From Perilla frutescens (lineage: Eukaryota > Streptophyta > Magnoliopsida > Lamiales > Lamiaceae): a stretch of DNA of 64,000 nucleotides. Under the pieces are notes generated by a model. It had not been told where the DNA came from. It worked only from the letters and a program-made list of their open reading frames with translations, and did no database searches. Positions 46,346-58,351 of this stretch are shown here, one piece after another (position 1 is the stretch's first letter; each line of letters starts with the position of its first letter). The translations under genes were made by a program, and so were the position numbers. The stretch is from assembly GCA_026008535.1 (NCBI GenBank), contig BRKX01000003.1, positions 27,952,001 through 28,016,000 on the forward strand, read 5' to 3'.

Positions 46346-47074
46346 GCACAAATATCAACGCAGCACAACACGGGCTGGTGGTGACCAATTCCAAACAAAA
46401 TATTTTCTCTCTCTGAAAATCATTTCATGCATGTAACCTCGACAATATCTACATGACGTGCATGCATATGCTCGTGCTCATGTACAAGATATTTAATGCA
46501 AAGAAATACAATACCACAAGTATATTGTATCACACAATCATACAATATAACACAATAATAAATAATGAATAATGAATAATAAATAAATAGTCAAATAATA
46601 CTATGTTCATGCATTGTAGTTGAGGATGGATTTCTACTTACCTTGAATCCCAATATTATGACATTTAAAATCCCAGACTACGCACTTTTGAATAACTATT
46701 CAAAATATGTTATATATTAACACGTCAATATATGAAATATAAATGATAAACTAGCTAGTGTCACACAATTGCTTTTATATCTAATTAAAACTTAACCAAT
46801 TTTATATATTATTTTATTTCTATATATATATATGTTATCTGTTTAGATGAGCATATATGGATCACATATATATACTAACTAAACTATAATCTAAATGTGC
46901 TAAACCAATCAATAATTAATAAGTTTAACTACGAATTGGAAATATATTACAAATTATTAAAATTTCAGTAGTTGAGCTATAATACTTATTATTTAATACC
47001 ACACACATTCAATCACTCATGATCTGAATTATAAGAACATAATATATATGCATGTATAGGTATATAATGCATAA

Positions 47075-47122
<48 letters not shown>

Positions 47123-47757
47123 ATGTCTCAATAATCAACACAGGCCGATAGATCCTTAATTTGTTAACTACGCTCAAAATATGAGATTTATCTTGTCAAA
47201 TTCAATTAGCTTGGTAGAATAAATTCACTTTGAATTTTATCACTCTATTAATAGCAATTAGAGAATTCTAATTGTTACAAAATTAATTCAAATTAGGGAT
47301 AATATATATATATGGTTTTATTCTATATTTTTCAACATGCTAAACATAGAGCAGCTGTATTAATCAAAGTTCATAAGTAAAAATTAAATTGTTAATATAT
47401 GAAAGATTATGCTAATTACCGATACAAAATTCACTTCTATGTATAAAAATTAACTTTCTCATTTTGATAATTAACCATTATTATACTCACAAACACAAGG
47501 TTCTCAATTCAAAATAATAAGGTCCACAATATAAAAACTAATTATTATTAATATTAGAAATAGGGAGAAACACTAACCTGAAGAATGTTTTCATTTCCCT
47601 CTCTTTTGTTCTATAATTTTCTTATTTATAACAATATAATTATCACCACTACCTTACAACTATTCTTGATATGCAAGTCTTGAGTTTGCCAAGTGCCACT
47701 TACGTGGAGGAATATTAACATTTTTATTTTTCTTTGGTTTATCTAATCATTCCAAAT

Positions 47758-47759
<2 letters not shown>

Positions 47760-47802
<43 letters not shown>
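47760..47802. repeat. TA microsatellite
   Basis: About 20 uninterrupted TA units near the end of the solo LTR. Confidence 0.85.
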
Positions 47803-47806
<4 letters not shown>

Positions 47807-48435
47807 ATATCCCCTAAACCTTATCCTTTATGCTTGCAAGTTTGATGGATTTAGATTATAGGTTATTTAATATCAAGTCCTGCACTGTAGTGCATACATA
47901 TATATACATAATATATATTTTTATTTTTATTTACAATATATTATCCCAGCTTGGACGTAATATATGTACATGTGCATGCAAATTATAATTCACCTTCTTT
48001 TGTGTTAATAGAACTTTAAATCTAAAATTTCTAATTTAAATTAAATAAATAAATAAATAGACATGGTCAAGTTGACACATATACCTATATATAAATATAA
48101 TTGGCTTGAAAATAAGCATATATGAAATATACAACAAATAAGTGAGTCGTAAGAGGTCCGGGTATTACAACTGTATATTTTTGTTGACCTATGAATAGGT
48201 TTATTGGCTGTTGGTACCTGTTTATTTGCTTTTCTATAGCCTATGGATGGACTTATTGTATTGTTTCTCCTTCCATTCCTCTTATAAGCCCTTTATAAAT
48301 GGGGATTTGCTATAGTTACAGACGTAATGATGTCCAATTTTCCAGAAAGCATATCCTATCTTTGGTCTATTCAATTGTTAATTATATAACACCCCATCCC
48401 CACTTAATTACCCCTTACGGGATCAGGCTATTACA

Positions 48436-50158
48436 AATAGTATAAGAGCACGCTTGCAACTCTGCAAACATGTCTCTTATTTGAATATTTGATTAATTAC
48501 TTTTGTGAATATTGAATCATACTATGGCATTGATCAGCAACCCACACACCGCCATCGCTCTCACATTTAGACAAAACTAAGGTATGACAATTAAAAAGAT
48601 TTTGAAATATTGGTTCCTAATTCTGAAAATATAGGAAAGAAAGATTTGAGCAAGATAAAGGAAAATTTCTTCGATAGTGGAAGTATGAGTAAAGGAAATG
48701 CAAGTGGAAATGAAATTCTGATCGAAAAGAGTTCAGGTAAGCGTTGGTCTAATGATTCTAAGCTTAGAATTTTGAAAACCAGTTATTGTCAAGGTCAAAA
48801 TATGTTTAACTTATTCCCTAGTTGATTTTAATGGTTATCTTATGTCTTTAAAGCATGGTTGAATTTTTTGTCAAGGAAGTTAAGGTTTTTGGATATAAAT
48901 GTTTTTCTAAGGAATGTATGCTACTGCTTTGAGATTAAAAATGCATGTAGAGGAACAGTCTGAACCAAGACTATGGTATGATGGAACTCAGGAGAACTTT
49001 TAAGTCTTCCTTAAGTGCTTAACTTAGATTGATTAAGCTATCTTTTAGATGATGGTTAAGTATGAGCTTGCGGCTAGGAAAAGTGTTTCCGTCTATCGCT
49101 CTCAGCGTTATAGGGTTGTAAGGTTCACGAAGGACCTGAGATAGTAACAGGCACCTATTGTTCTCCATGGCTATGGAAGAGCAATGAGAAGCATGCCTGA
49201 TATCGAAACTTGTTACCGCATATGTGAGAAAGCACCCTTCGCCCGGAAACAAACGATGTTCTGTATTTTGGAAAGAATGACTACTCGAGATCCCGAGACT
49301 TATGCAGAGATTGAGATCTTGTCTAACGTTTTCTGCAGCTTTCATGGAATGTTAGCTAGAAGAATATGGTCAAATCTACTCCATTGGCCAGCAGATTATG
49401 ACTCGACCTGCATCACCTTTTGTTGTGGAGCTAGAATTGGAAAGAGTTTCATCGGATCATTCCATTGCACCCCGTGCATCTCGCCTGCACGTTGCTGAAT
49501 GGCAGAAGGCTGAGCCTTCCCAGTTCGTACGGTAAACCGCATGGAACCTCTATTTTCTAGTACTTCTCAACTAATTAGTGGCCCCCGTACCTATTGAATA
49601 TTGCATTGCCCGATCTGGATCAGTGGATGCCATGCCATTTTCTGGAATGAAATGTTTCAAAGTCCGTGGACTTGGTCGAAAGGGATAAATATGATGAGAA
49701 GAATAGGAAAGAGACAAGGGACGAGGAGCTTGATCAAGGAAAATGAAAGAAACCACAGTACGATTAGGAAATGGGATTCAAATAAAGGGAGTTAGTTACT
49801 AGGACGTTTTGATCTGTAGAATATTTATATATCTATTTGCTTTTATATTTTTAACTATGGTGATTGTAAATTCTCTATGGGAGGTGGTGTTTCCAAATGA
49901 CCACCTAAATTCGGATGGAGGAGGCCACTGTTAGCACCTAATAGTATGATGTGTGATATATTCTATGATAAATGAAAGTCCTCATATTGGACGTAATTTT
50001 CCCGATGCTTGAGTGTTATTTATTTTCCGCGATGGACAAATTAATCATGGAACTTGAAGTCTTTTTTTCTCAGAGTAATAAGTATTTTCAAATGCGCAAT
50101 GGTTGTCGAATCACTTTAGATTCTAGTATGGAATGCCTCTGGTAACAAAGTTATTAAA
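48436..50158 (+). other. Leader of gypsy element D
   Basis: It begins with the decayed primer site (48438-48449) and GCTTGCAACTCTGCAAAC, parallel to the leaders of A and C. No convincing ORF is present up to the gag start at 50159; the frame at 49184-49498 shows no recognisable domain. Confidence 0.55.
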
Positions 50159-50580
50159 ATGCTGCCACAAAGACGTCAAGTCAAAAATAAGCAGAGAATG
50201 AACCAGAACATGAGTTAGAACCGCAAGCTGGTCCCCGAGCCAATAGTATGTTCCTCAAGCAGGTATAGCCTGTTCCTCAAGCATAACATGCTATCATTTA
50301 ATAATATAGGTGACCCTGTGGACACTGAGAAATGAGTTGATTCTTTAGAATGTATTTTGATTTTATATGATGTGCGAACAAGGAAAAGTTTAGTTATGTT
50401 CTATTCATGCTCATGGATGATGCAAACTACTGGTGGGAGTCTGTTAGGAGAACCATTACTCCTAAGCAAGGCACACTTCATATAAATAGCTTCGGCTAGA
50501 CAGAAAGAAATGTCATGCGCTTCTGCCGTAGGACATTAAGAATCAAGGCTGTTAGACCAAAAGAAGGGGAGGTTTCGAAG
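50159..50580 (+). pseudogene. Truncated, decayed gag of gypsy element D
   Basis: ATG at 50159 gives MLPQRRQVKNKQRMNQN. After stops and at least one frameshift, FNNIGDPVDTEK, VDSLECI and then YVLFMLMDDANYWWESVRRT (about 50393-50455) are seen. These match the plant chromovirus gag capsid (GADPxxAExW, FMLxxDAxxWWxS). GEVSKFDE ends the match near 50583, where the sequence changes to a repeat-rich LTR-like segment. Everything after the middle of gag is deleted. Confidence 0.75.
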
Positions 50581-50583
50581 TTT

Positions 50584-51270
50584 GATGAAATGTCAGAAAC
50601 CAACAAAAACTGAAAGATTGGAAAACTGAACTGAAGGTTAATGATAACTGAAAGATTGAAGAACTGAACTGAAGGTTAATGAAAACTGAAAGTTTGAAGA
50701 ACTAAATTGAAGCATGCGGAACTGAAGTAAAGACTGCCAAATAGGTTCACTAAACAGTCTACAGAACTAAACCGAAGCACGCAAAGTATGCGGAACTGAA
50801 ATAAAGACCGCCAAATAATTTCACTGCAGAACCAAACTGAAGCACGTGAATCATGCAGAACTAAAGTGATGACCGCCATATAAGCTCACCAAGTAGTTTG
50901 AAGAACTGAACTAAAGATTCACTGAACTAAAGCAAAGATCACTTAACTGAGCTCTCCAAACTAAATAATGTCAAGTGAGCATCACTGGCTGTAAGACTCT
51001 GACTAAAACACGGTGAACCAACTAAGACATAAATGCTGGAACATTCTGACATCGCCAACAGTCTCCTTCATCTACCCACTCAACCTACAAATGGATTCAA
51101 TATCTCGAAAATGACTAACAATCATTTTTAACTTACTTCTCTATAAATAAGAGAAGTAACTATACAAAATGTACGTATGTACAAGAAGAAAATATAAGTG
51201 CTAGTTAAATGAAATATCTGCAAAAGTTTAGATAGCAATTGTAACTAAAAAAGCATGATCATTAGTTTTC
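50584..51270 (+). repeat. Repeat-rich LTR-like fragment F
   Basis: It starts TGATGAAATGTCAGAAACC, similar to TGATGAAATGTCAAAACATG in LTR E (near 53918). It then holds a degenerate array with core GAACTGAA/AACTGAAG (50600-50945), including longer related units near 50715, 50790 and 50850 (ATGCGGAACTGAA, GACCGCCA). A TATA-bearing palindrome follows at 51133. It is probably a fragment of an LTR related to E; the right boundary is uncertain. Confidence 0.5.
51133..51159. promoter_or_regulatory. Perfect palindrome enclosing a TATA box
   Basis: TTACTTCTCT (51133-51142), ATAAATA (51143-51149), AGAGAAGTAA (51150-51159): a 10-bp perfect inverted repeat with the TATA word as its loop. It probably marks the promoter of fragment F. 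Confidence 0.6.
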
Positions 51271-51543
51271 TTTACTTTTACCACATGTTCTTCAACCTAG
51301 GGGTTTAGATAATTTGAATTTGGGGGATTGCATGGTATTGATTATTTTGGAGATCTTTCCTTACTTTCTTGTTCCTCGATAGTTTTACGTTTATGGTTTG
51401 CTTGAATTTTGTTGAAATATAGTTAAAGGTTGGATCTTTTATGTTTTTTATTTTGCCTTCGCTATCTTGCACGATGGAATTTGAGTTCTTCAAATCTCTC
51501 TCTTTTCACGCTTGAAGTTACATAAACCGTGTGGATAGAATCA

Positions 51544-52473
51544 TGTTCGCAAGCATGTACACGTACATTATTGATAACATATAATGTCAAAACACTAAAG
51601 TATAAAGTAATAAATGGCACTAGGTTGGTAACCATGTTTGATCAACTTATCTACATTAGGGGGACTTCACAACTATGTGAGAAACAATCCACTACTCTGT
51701 TGTAAGTTTACAAAGACTATTACACGATGACCTCCCATCACTCGACCCCTTTCCTACACTTTACAGCCTCTTCGATGGACTGAATTATGAGATCCCCTCA
51801 CAACCTAGACTCCCTCTAGTTCCCACAGGAAATCTCTCCCGAAAGTCCTTTAAGTGTGTATGAAAGAACTTCAAACACAGACTAGACACACAATGATCAT
51901 ACGGATCAACCCTAGTCTACCCGCATACTATATGCTTGAAACTTGAAGTCTTTATAGACTCTCTAGCTCTTGTGTATATGTAAAAACCTTGATACTCAAC
52001 TAGTCTGATTCCTAGGCTATTTATAAGAACAAGTTATAGCTTAAACAAGGTAATCAAATTTGTTCTAAATTGAATCAAACTCTAATAATTAAGGAAACTT
52101 TCCTAGTTTGATTCGAACATCTCTAGCTAGACTCCTTCCTTGAATAGAACTCGCCTTTTTCCATCTTGATCTCCATCTTGAACAAAGTATCTTTTATTTT
52201 GAAACGTCCATCTTCAAAAGAAAACTTCAACTCCTTGAATCCACCTTGGCACGTCTCTTGGAAACTCTCTGGACAACCATGTACATGATCATGTTCACAA
52301 ACATGATCAAATACATTTTTCGATCTTCAATCAGATTAGCAGTGGAATCTTCATATCATAATGTCCAGAACATGGTCTTCAAAACTTGAAAAATCAAAAC
52401 CTTTGCATTCTGTAAATTGCCATAAAGATCATGACAATCTAAAAATACATAGTACTAAATGATGACACTAACA
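51544..52473 (-). mobile_element. SIRE-related LTR X2 (probably solo)
   Basis: On minus it starts TGTTAGTGTCATC and ends CATGCTTGCGAACA, 930 bp, nearly the same length as the SIRE-like LTR (926-937 bp). It shares an ordered set of words with it: GGGAGAGATT, CTAGAGGGA, TTACCAA and TTATTACTTTATA-like. A TATA box (TTATAAATAGCC on minus) is near 52016-52027. Part of it (51717-52040) matches X1 at 5312-5641. No primer site or interior adjoins it, and the flanking 5-mers AATCA and ACGTT do not match, so the boundaries are provisional. Confidence 0.6.
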
Positions 52474-53864
52474 ACGTTTATCGTATGTGTTTTGTCATGA
52501 AGATCACTTTTTACATGTTTATTTGCTTTCTAATAACTTTGTATGAGACTTTTTGCAACTCCTTCCTAGCTAGGGTTTGGTTTAATTATGGGATTTCACC
52601 ACCCCGTATTTTGACTAACATCTTTGGTTGGTTGAGTTGTATTCTAGGCATCATGAGTAGGTCAGGTACGAGATCATTTAGATTTGAGGGACAGTCTTCA
52701 CGGATTGATGAGTTTTTCATCTATAATTAGGTTTCCAAACCTAATTTACAGATACAACTTGAGAAATACAGAGAGGAGACACCACACACACTTGAAAAAC
52801 TCTCAATACACCTTTCACACCATTGATTCACTTCCACACCCCCCAAGAAGATGGTGGAGGCTATCAATATTATCTACACTCAGGGAGAGCATCGAACCAT
52901 TAGAGAAGAGGATTCTAATGGTGTTGGAAAGAGAGTTAATCATAAAAGATGATTTGATACTACAGAGGATTATCGATGCCATCTATATTTATTTTATGAT
53001 GGTTTAAACTCCATTTTACTTCATTATTTATGTCTAGCCAAATAGCTTTAGGGATTATAGGGTTTGCAACTGTTATGGATTGAATGATTTAATTTATTGA
53101 ATTATATTTTTCCGTTCATTATTGGGCATTTGATCACCTAGTTTGGATTTCTCATATGTGTTGATGGGCACAACATGTGTATGCAAGCTAATTAATTAAA
53201 AGATTCTAGTCATGACTGATTAATTAGTGGGATAAAATAGGTGGAATTATTTTATATCATGCTTGGAAAGACCGACCAAGTGAACAAGTATTGCATAAGA
53301 ATTTAAGTCCAAAGAACGTGGTTGTGAGTAATAACATGTGCGAAAAACCTACCACAGTGAAGTGCATGATTATTATTTCTAAGTTATGACATGTGTTCTA
53401 TGAATAGCTTGATAACGTATTAGTGATTTTCCACCTTTAATGAATTAAAGAAGGTTAAATAAGCAATAAATCAATCAGAAGTTATGCGCATTATCCCTGG
53501 AACCCCCCGTTTCTATTATTTGTTAAGTGCTAGCTTTAATTATTGCATTTTACTTTATTTTTTATTTTACAGTTTATTATTATTATTATTATTATTAATA
53601 ATTGTCATACTTTAAATTCAGAGTCTAGATATTGATAAGGTATCTGTGTTTTAGTTTTGTGATTTATTCGGACATCAGTCCCTATGAAGACGATACTCTT
53701 GCTCACTACTATTTACAATAGCACTGTGCACTTGCGGTTGAATATTTGTTAAAAACTAACGTGTGAGATGTTGCTCATATTCTATCAAAAAACATATAAT
53801 TCATTGGTTAATAAATAAGATATTGCATATTAGTGAGATTAATCATCTGATTGACTAGGAAAAA
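52474..53864 (+). other. Unassigned LTR-like remnant
   Basis: No coding domains. The 52740-53000 part looks like a leader (CACACACTTGAAAAACTCTC, then TATCGATGCCATC). The part near 53670-53720 (GGACATCAGTCCCTATGAAG, TAGCACTGTGCACTTGCGG) resembles the U5 end of Athila/Tat-type LTRs, but no primer site follows. TTA microsatellite at 53577-53597. I cannot give boundaries. Confidence 0.35.
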
Positions 53865-54248
53865 TGTTAGGAAAAACTATCAAGAGTAACCTATCAAAAG
53901 TAATCCCACTTGTGGTTTTGATGAAATGTCAAAACATGTCAAAACGCTTTGAAAAAATGAAAGAAAATCAAGCAGAAAACCAAGATTGATCGAACAAAAT
54001 ATTGAGCTAAGCATAGCCAAAGCATGATCAATCGAAAGAGGAGAAAAAAACTGATCAAATCCAGCCAAGAGCTGAGGAAAGAAGAAAGCAGAAGCTTGAT
54101 TACTAAATCATTTAGTAAGTCAAGAAAACTAAAAATATAGGCTGTCAGAGCAGTGGAACTGACAAGCCCAAAGTGCCAACTGACCATCAAGGTCAATATG
54201 GTAAATACATCTGCCAATCGGAGCAATTCAGCCTATAGTTCATGATCT

Positions 54249-54253
54249 GAAAA
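54249..54253. repeat. Left target duplication of element C
   Basis: GAAAA, repeated at 61873-61877 directly after the 3' LTR. Confidence 0.88.
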
Positions 54254-54958
54254 TGTAACGCACCAGATTTTCAAATAAGGTTTAGAGAATTCTTAAGCAT
54301 AATTAAGGAGTTAAGAAAGATATTTTTATAAGGTTTAAGCGAAGTCAGATGTCAGTCATGACTTTAGGGGTCAATTTTCAAGAAATTGTCTTTTCAAAAA
54401 TTTTAATCTTAAATCTGTTATGGTCGATTTTGGTCATGTTAGAAAGGTTTTAAATCAAGGAGTGTGCTGGTATTTTCAGAATTTTATTCTGAAGTCATTT
54501 GAGGTCCCGGTGATGAAAAATGTATTCAAAGGATAAATGAATAGTAACTTTTGCGTGTGTTCGTGATTTGAAAAATTTACGAAATCCTCCTCATTAATTT
54601 GAGACTTGTTCTGTCAAGCCACTCTTATGAAAAATGACTCAAGGAATCATTCGCGCTCATGGATTTTCATTATGAGGTCAATCGAACGCTTCAAATTTTA
54701 TTTTTCCCTTGTGTGGAATAGTAACTTTATTTTTGGAAAGAGAATTTTTTTTCATTTTCCTTCAAGATGACTCGTTCTTTACCCCGAGTCAAGTTGGTTC
54801 AATAGTACTCGAGCCAACAAACCTCTCAGTATTTTCGGATTTCGTGTCTGAGTTCATTTGGACCTCGACATCGAATAAAGCAGCTTTTAACCGAACCTGG
54901 AGTAACTTTTGCAGTATTGTTGCACTGCAGTGGCTTTCAAGGGAAGCCAATCTCACCC

Positions 54959-54970
54959 CTATAAATAAAG
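54959..54970 (+). promoter_or_regulatory. TATA box of the element C 5' LTR
   Basis: CTATAAATAAAG, identical to 59059-59070 in the 3' LTR and to the complement of 2765-2777 in A. Confidence 0.7.
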
Positions 54971-55660
54971 CCTCACCCCACTCTAATTTTTCACACCATT
55001 CTTCTTCATTTCTCAAGTTTTAGAGAGAGAGAAAGTCAAGAGTTGAGAGGAGTCTCTTCGTAAGTTCACCTCCGAGTCGATGAGCGGAGTGGCGGAGAAG
55101 ATATGCTGTGGGGAAAGGTGCTAGGGATGCTGCCAGGATGCAGTAGGTGGCTCTGCCACATCTGCAACTTGATGAGATGCCGAGCTCGCCAACTTCCTTC
55201 GATGCACTCGACTCCGTCCATTCTTTTTCGTCGACATCGAATCCTATTTCTTTCTTGTCTTTAATTCTGCATTTCATTTCGTCTTTCATAATTGTAATCT
55301 TGTTATTATGCTTTTGTTATTATTCTCATTGTTATTCTCATTTATTTCATTTGAGGTTTAGTTTAAGTTTCGTATTTAGACTTCGTCATGTTCAAAAGAG
55401 ATAATCGTATTATTCCGTTATAATGTTGTTTTTAAAGTTTTAAAGCATGCTCGTCTCTATATTTTGCAAGTATTAAGTCTTATTTAAAGTTTTAAATGTC
55501 GAGAAAAAGGGAAAGACGATCGAGTAATGCCTCGACCAACACTTCGAGCATGGATTTTGATGTTCGTGGCAGTGAACGGACCGTGCAAGGCTAAAGGTGC
55601 AGTAGACATCAGGTTTGAAATAGAAAGGGCACTAGGAAAGAAAGTAAAAGGTTTTTGCGG

Positions 55661-55695
55661 ATATGGAGAGGGTTGTTGCATTTTGCTCTCCATAT
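55661..55695 (+). other. Conserved LTR hairpin, C 5' copy
   Basis: ATATGGAGAG and CTCTCCATAT form a perfect 10-bp stem with a loop of about 15 nt (GGTTGTTGCATTTTG). It is retained although large parts on both sides are deleted. Confidence 0.65.
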
Positions 55696-56017
55696 GCCGC
55701 CAGTTATTAATTGGATATTTCTAAAGTTTATTAAGGAGTTTTATTGTACATTAGTGACCTATGAAGAGGTCTTGTTTATTTAAAGAGTTGAATTCCTATC
55801 TGTTTGTCATTGAATTCTGTTTAAAATTCGATTGTCATATGATATGACATTCTGTTTACTTGATTGAATCCTTTCACTCCTTGATTCATTGAAAATGATA
55901 ATTCTTCCGAGTCATAAAGCTAAGTTGCCTAAATTTTCTATTATTCTACTTTTTTCATTTTGTTTTTCTTCATAGCAACCCCGTCCCTATTCTTGGGACC
56001 GGGCGCGCTATTACAAA

Positions 56018-58351
56018 TGGTATCAGAGCAGGCTTGCAACTTGTAGACCTGTGTCTTCTTAAAAAGATTGATTGGATCTTATGTGTATATTGAATTGTTC
56101 AAAGGTATTAATCAGGAACCCCCAACTCACCATCACCCTCACATCTTCAACAAAGTTAACGTATGATCAAGTTAAAGTATTTTTATTATATTTGGTATAA
56201 CTTTTTAAAACTACTGGATAAGGAGAAAAGTTTTGAGCAAAGGCAAGGTTGGTCGGTTTTTCTTAAAATCGAACATTATTTCTTCATGAAATAAAATTTT
56301 TGGTATTACCAAAGTTTAAAGTGGAACTTATTGAAGTAAGTTCTAGATTAATTATTATGTAAAGAGTTTTGAGTCATTATGGACTCGAGCAAGCAGCAAA
56401 TCTTTTCAGAATATTATTTTCTGTAGATACTCAAAATATTTTGGTCATTTTGGATCATCAAAATTTTTGAGTAAGTTATAAAGTTTGAAAGGTAATTTAA
56501 AAATCTTCTTTTAAAAAGTCTTGTCTACTATCCATAAGGAAAAGATTTGAGGATGAGTAGAGAATAAGTGAGGCATAGAGAATATAGTTAGAACATAGAC
56601 TATAGCATACTTGAATCAAGGAGAGTTCTAGAATTCCGTTTAAGTTCTCTTAAGAACCTATTAAATAAGTTCCCTCTCGAGGAGCTAGAGTTAAGTAGAG
56701 CGGTTTGAAAGAACATTTTATCGCAAGGGTGTAATGAGGAGGTTGAAGGGTTCTGAAATTACAACAGAATTAGGAAGGAGGTTATAAAGTTAAATCCAGA
56801 AGCAAGAAGATAAGCAGTTAAGTTAAAGGACAATTATCATATTGCAGATCTAACGTAAGTTCAAGGAATCCCTACGCGAGCTTTCAACTCAAGAGAAGTC
56901 TCGTCTGAAGATCTAATCACATTACAAGGAATGAATATTCATTTCCTTCGATAGAAGCACGTTGATTCAATGGATGGACATTCAAGGTCACGTCACGTTC
57001 AATGCCTGGAGTTGTCGCTTGTTTCAAGCCGATTAATGGAGATGAAGATTGTCATCACGACTGTAGCCAAGATAGTTTGAAGATATGACAATGTTCTACC
57101 GAGCTTCCAGGAAACATTGAACTCAAGTTGTTTTGAGTCCAGGAGGTGCCATAGATCAAGTTGCTTAGTCGTATCCCTTCCGATAGATAGGAAAAGATAC
57201 CTAGATGTCATTTTTCCGGCCAAGCGCAGCCATTTGAAGTCCCACCGACTCGTGTTATTTTATAGCAGCCTCATAAAGAAGAAGATGCGTGGTGCTCAAG
57301 AAAGAAAGAGAGAACCTGAAGAAGATCGTTAAGAAGATAGACTTAGTGTTCGGTAGATCGAGAATTTCAATATGATGTAAAGTTTTGATGAGTCTATTTA
57401 TTTATTCTCATGTCAATTGAATCAATCGCCCTTCAATAGCTTCATATCATTTAAAATTCTTCATTTATATCATTTGAAATTCTTCAATTATATCCTCTTG
57501 GATAATTTGTAATCTTTTGGATAATGCTTATTTGATCATCAAGAATCAGTAATAGCACTTCCTTGTTAGGCTATGCTGACACCTTTGTGAAAAAAATTCA
57601 GCACAGTTGTTAGTTGCTAACCATTGATTTTCGAGTTATAAGTCTTCTGAAAAGGCAATATTTTTGGCATATATAACCTAGTCTTATATTTCTTCCAGCT
57701 TTTAAACTTGTTAAAGAATTGTTGATCAAATAAAGCCCTCACTCAGAGGCATTTATTTCTTTTTTATCCCACTCATAGAACTCGAGTGTGGATCTTGGAA
57801 TAGAGCAGAGAGTATATGCAGTATTCATTTTAGTCATCGTTAGAAAAATAAGAGATGGTAGTTCCTAATAGAAAGTAGAATTAAAGTAGCGCCAGATAGC
57901 GATCTAATAGTTATCGATAAGTAAGTTCCGAGCTTATAGTCAAAGTCTAGACATGCGATCTTTATGCATATAAGCGATGGTGACCACCAGCAGGAGCCAC
58001 AAAGTCAGACTACCACCTTGAGAAAAAGAGATGACTGCGACGGGAATTTAAGATTGAGGTGCATCACGAGTACGTCCCGGGAAGATGAGGAAGTCGAACT
58101 AAAAGAAGATAAAGCAAATTCGAATCTGATAGAGCGTGCAAAGGATCCATCCAAGGAGGTGCCCGATTAGCTAGGGTTTGTCATTTATTTTTGAGTTCAT
58201 TGAAGCTTTGAAGAAGGGTAGAAGGAATCAAACCTAGTAAAGTTTTTGAACCAAAATGGTTCCAGTAAGGCTTTGAATTCTTGAAGAAGTATCCAGGTTT
58301 CTGTTGAGGGGAAGTAAATTTCAGGACGAAATTTCTTTAAGGGTGGTAGAA
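56018..58351 (+). other. Interior of element C without coding domains
   Basis: Primer site at 56020-56031, then a leader matching A and D (GGCTTGCAACT, CACCATCACCCTC). Short ORFs at 57117-57332 and 57964-58170 have no recognisable domains; the second is Glu/Asp/Lys-rich. The last 30 bp carry GGACGAAATTTC and a purine tract (GGGTGGTAGAA), which end chromovirus interiors. I see no gag or pol remnants in any frame. Confidence 0.65.

Larger units (their letters stand above)
45517..48169 (-). mobile_element. Solo LTR inside D (2.65 kb, TSD ACTGT)
   Basis: It runs from TGTAACATCC to GGGTATTACA. ACTGT flanks it at 45512-45516 and 48170-48174. On minus it starts TGTAATACCCGGACC and carries a TTACTGAGC...GTAGGTGA motif (45890-45945) like those in G1, C and D LTRs, so it is probably also a chromovirus LTR. 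It contains a tandem 110-bp duplication, an ATT microsatellite (47077-47121) and a TA microsatellite (47760-47802). No coding interior remains. Confidence 0.85.
39650..48435 (+). mobile_element. Tekay-like LTR of element D, split by three insertions
   Basis: Segments of this LTR align in order with the 3' LTR of element C. The part around ATGGTTTGAGCTAGTAAGCTC (40590) matches 60210, TAAATGATGCCTTATAG (42578) matches 60470, the hairpin at 45061 matches 60932, and the CACTGAGT region (45152) matches 61023. It ends CTATTACA at 48435, followed by a decayed initiator-Met primer site at 48438-48449 (TAGTATAAGAGC). The left boundary is uncertain: a purine-rich GAGAGA tract (39660-39730) may belong to it, and the TATA region is missing. 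Insertions at 40862, 42688 and 45517 each have perfect target duplications. Confidence 0.8.
54254..56017 (+). repeat. 5' LTR of element C, internally deleted
   Basis: It starts TGTAACGCACC and ends GCTATTACA. It aligns with the 3' LTR except for two gaps: at about 55591 (GTGCAAGG joined to CTAAAGGTGCAG; about 1.17 kb missing, matching 59698-60866) and at about 55750 (TTTATTGTA joined through ACATTAGTG to ACCTATGAAGAGG; about 0.54 kb missing). TATA box at 54959-54970; hairpin at 55661-55695 kept. Confidence 0.88.

Noticed and set aside
49019..49498. Overlapping ORFs on both strands in the D leader, considered as a captured gene
   Set aside because: No recognisable motif on either strand, no codon bias visible by eye, and the position corresponds to the noncoding leader in related elements.
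54709..55023. ORF in the 5' LTR of C with a counterpart at 58677-59123
   Set aside because: The two are LTR copies, so similarity is expected; the frame spans U3 and the TATA box and is of different length in each copy.
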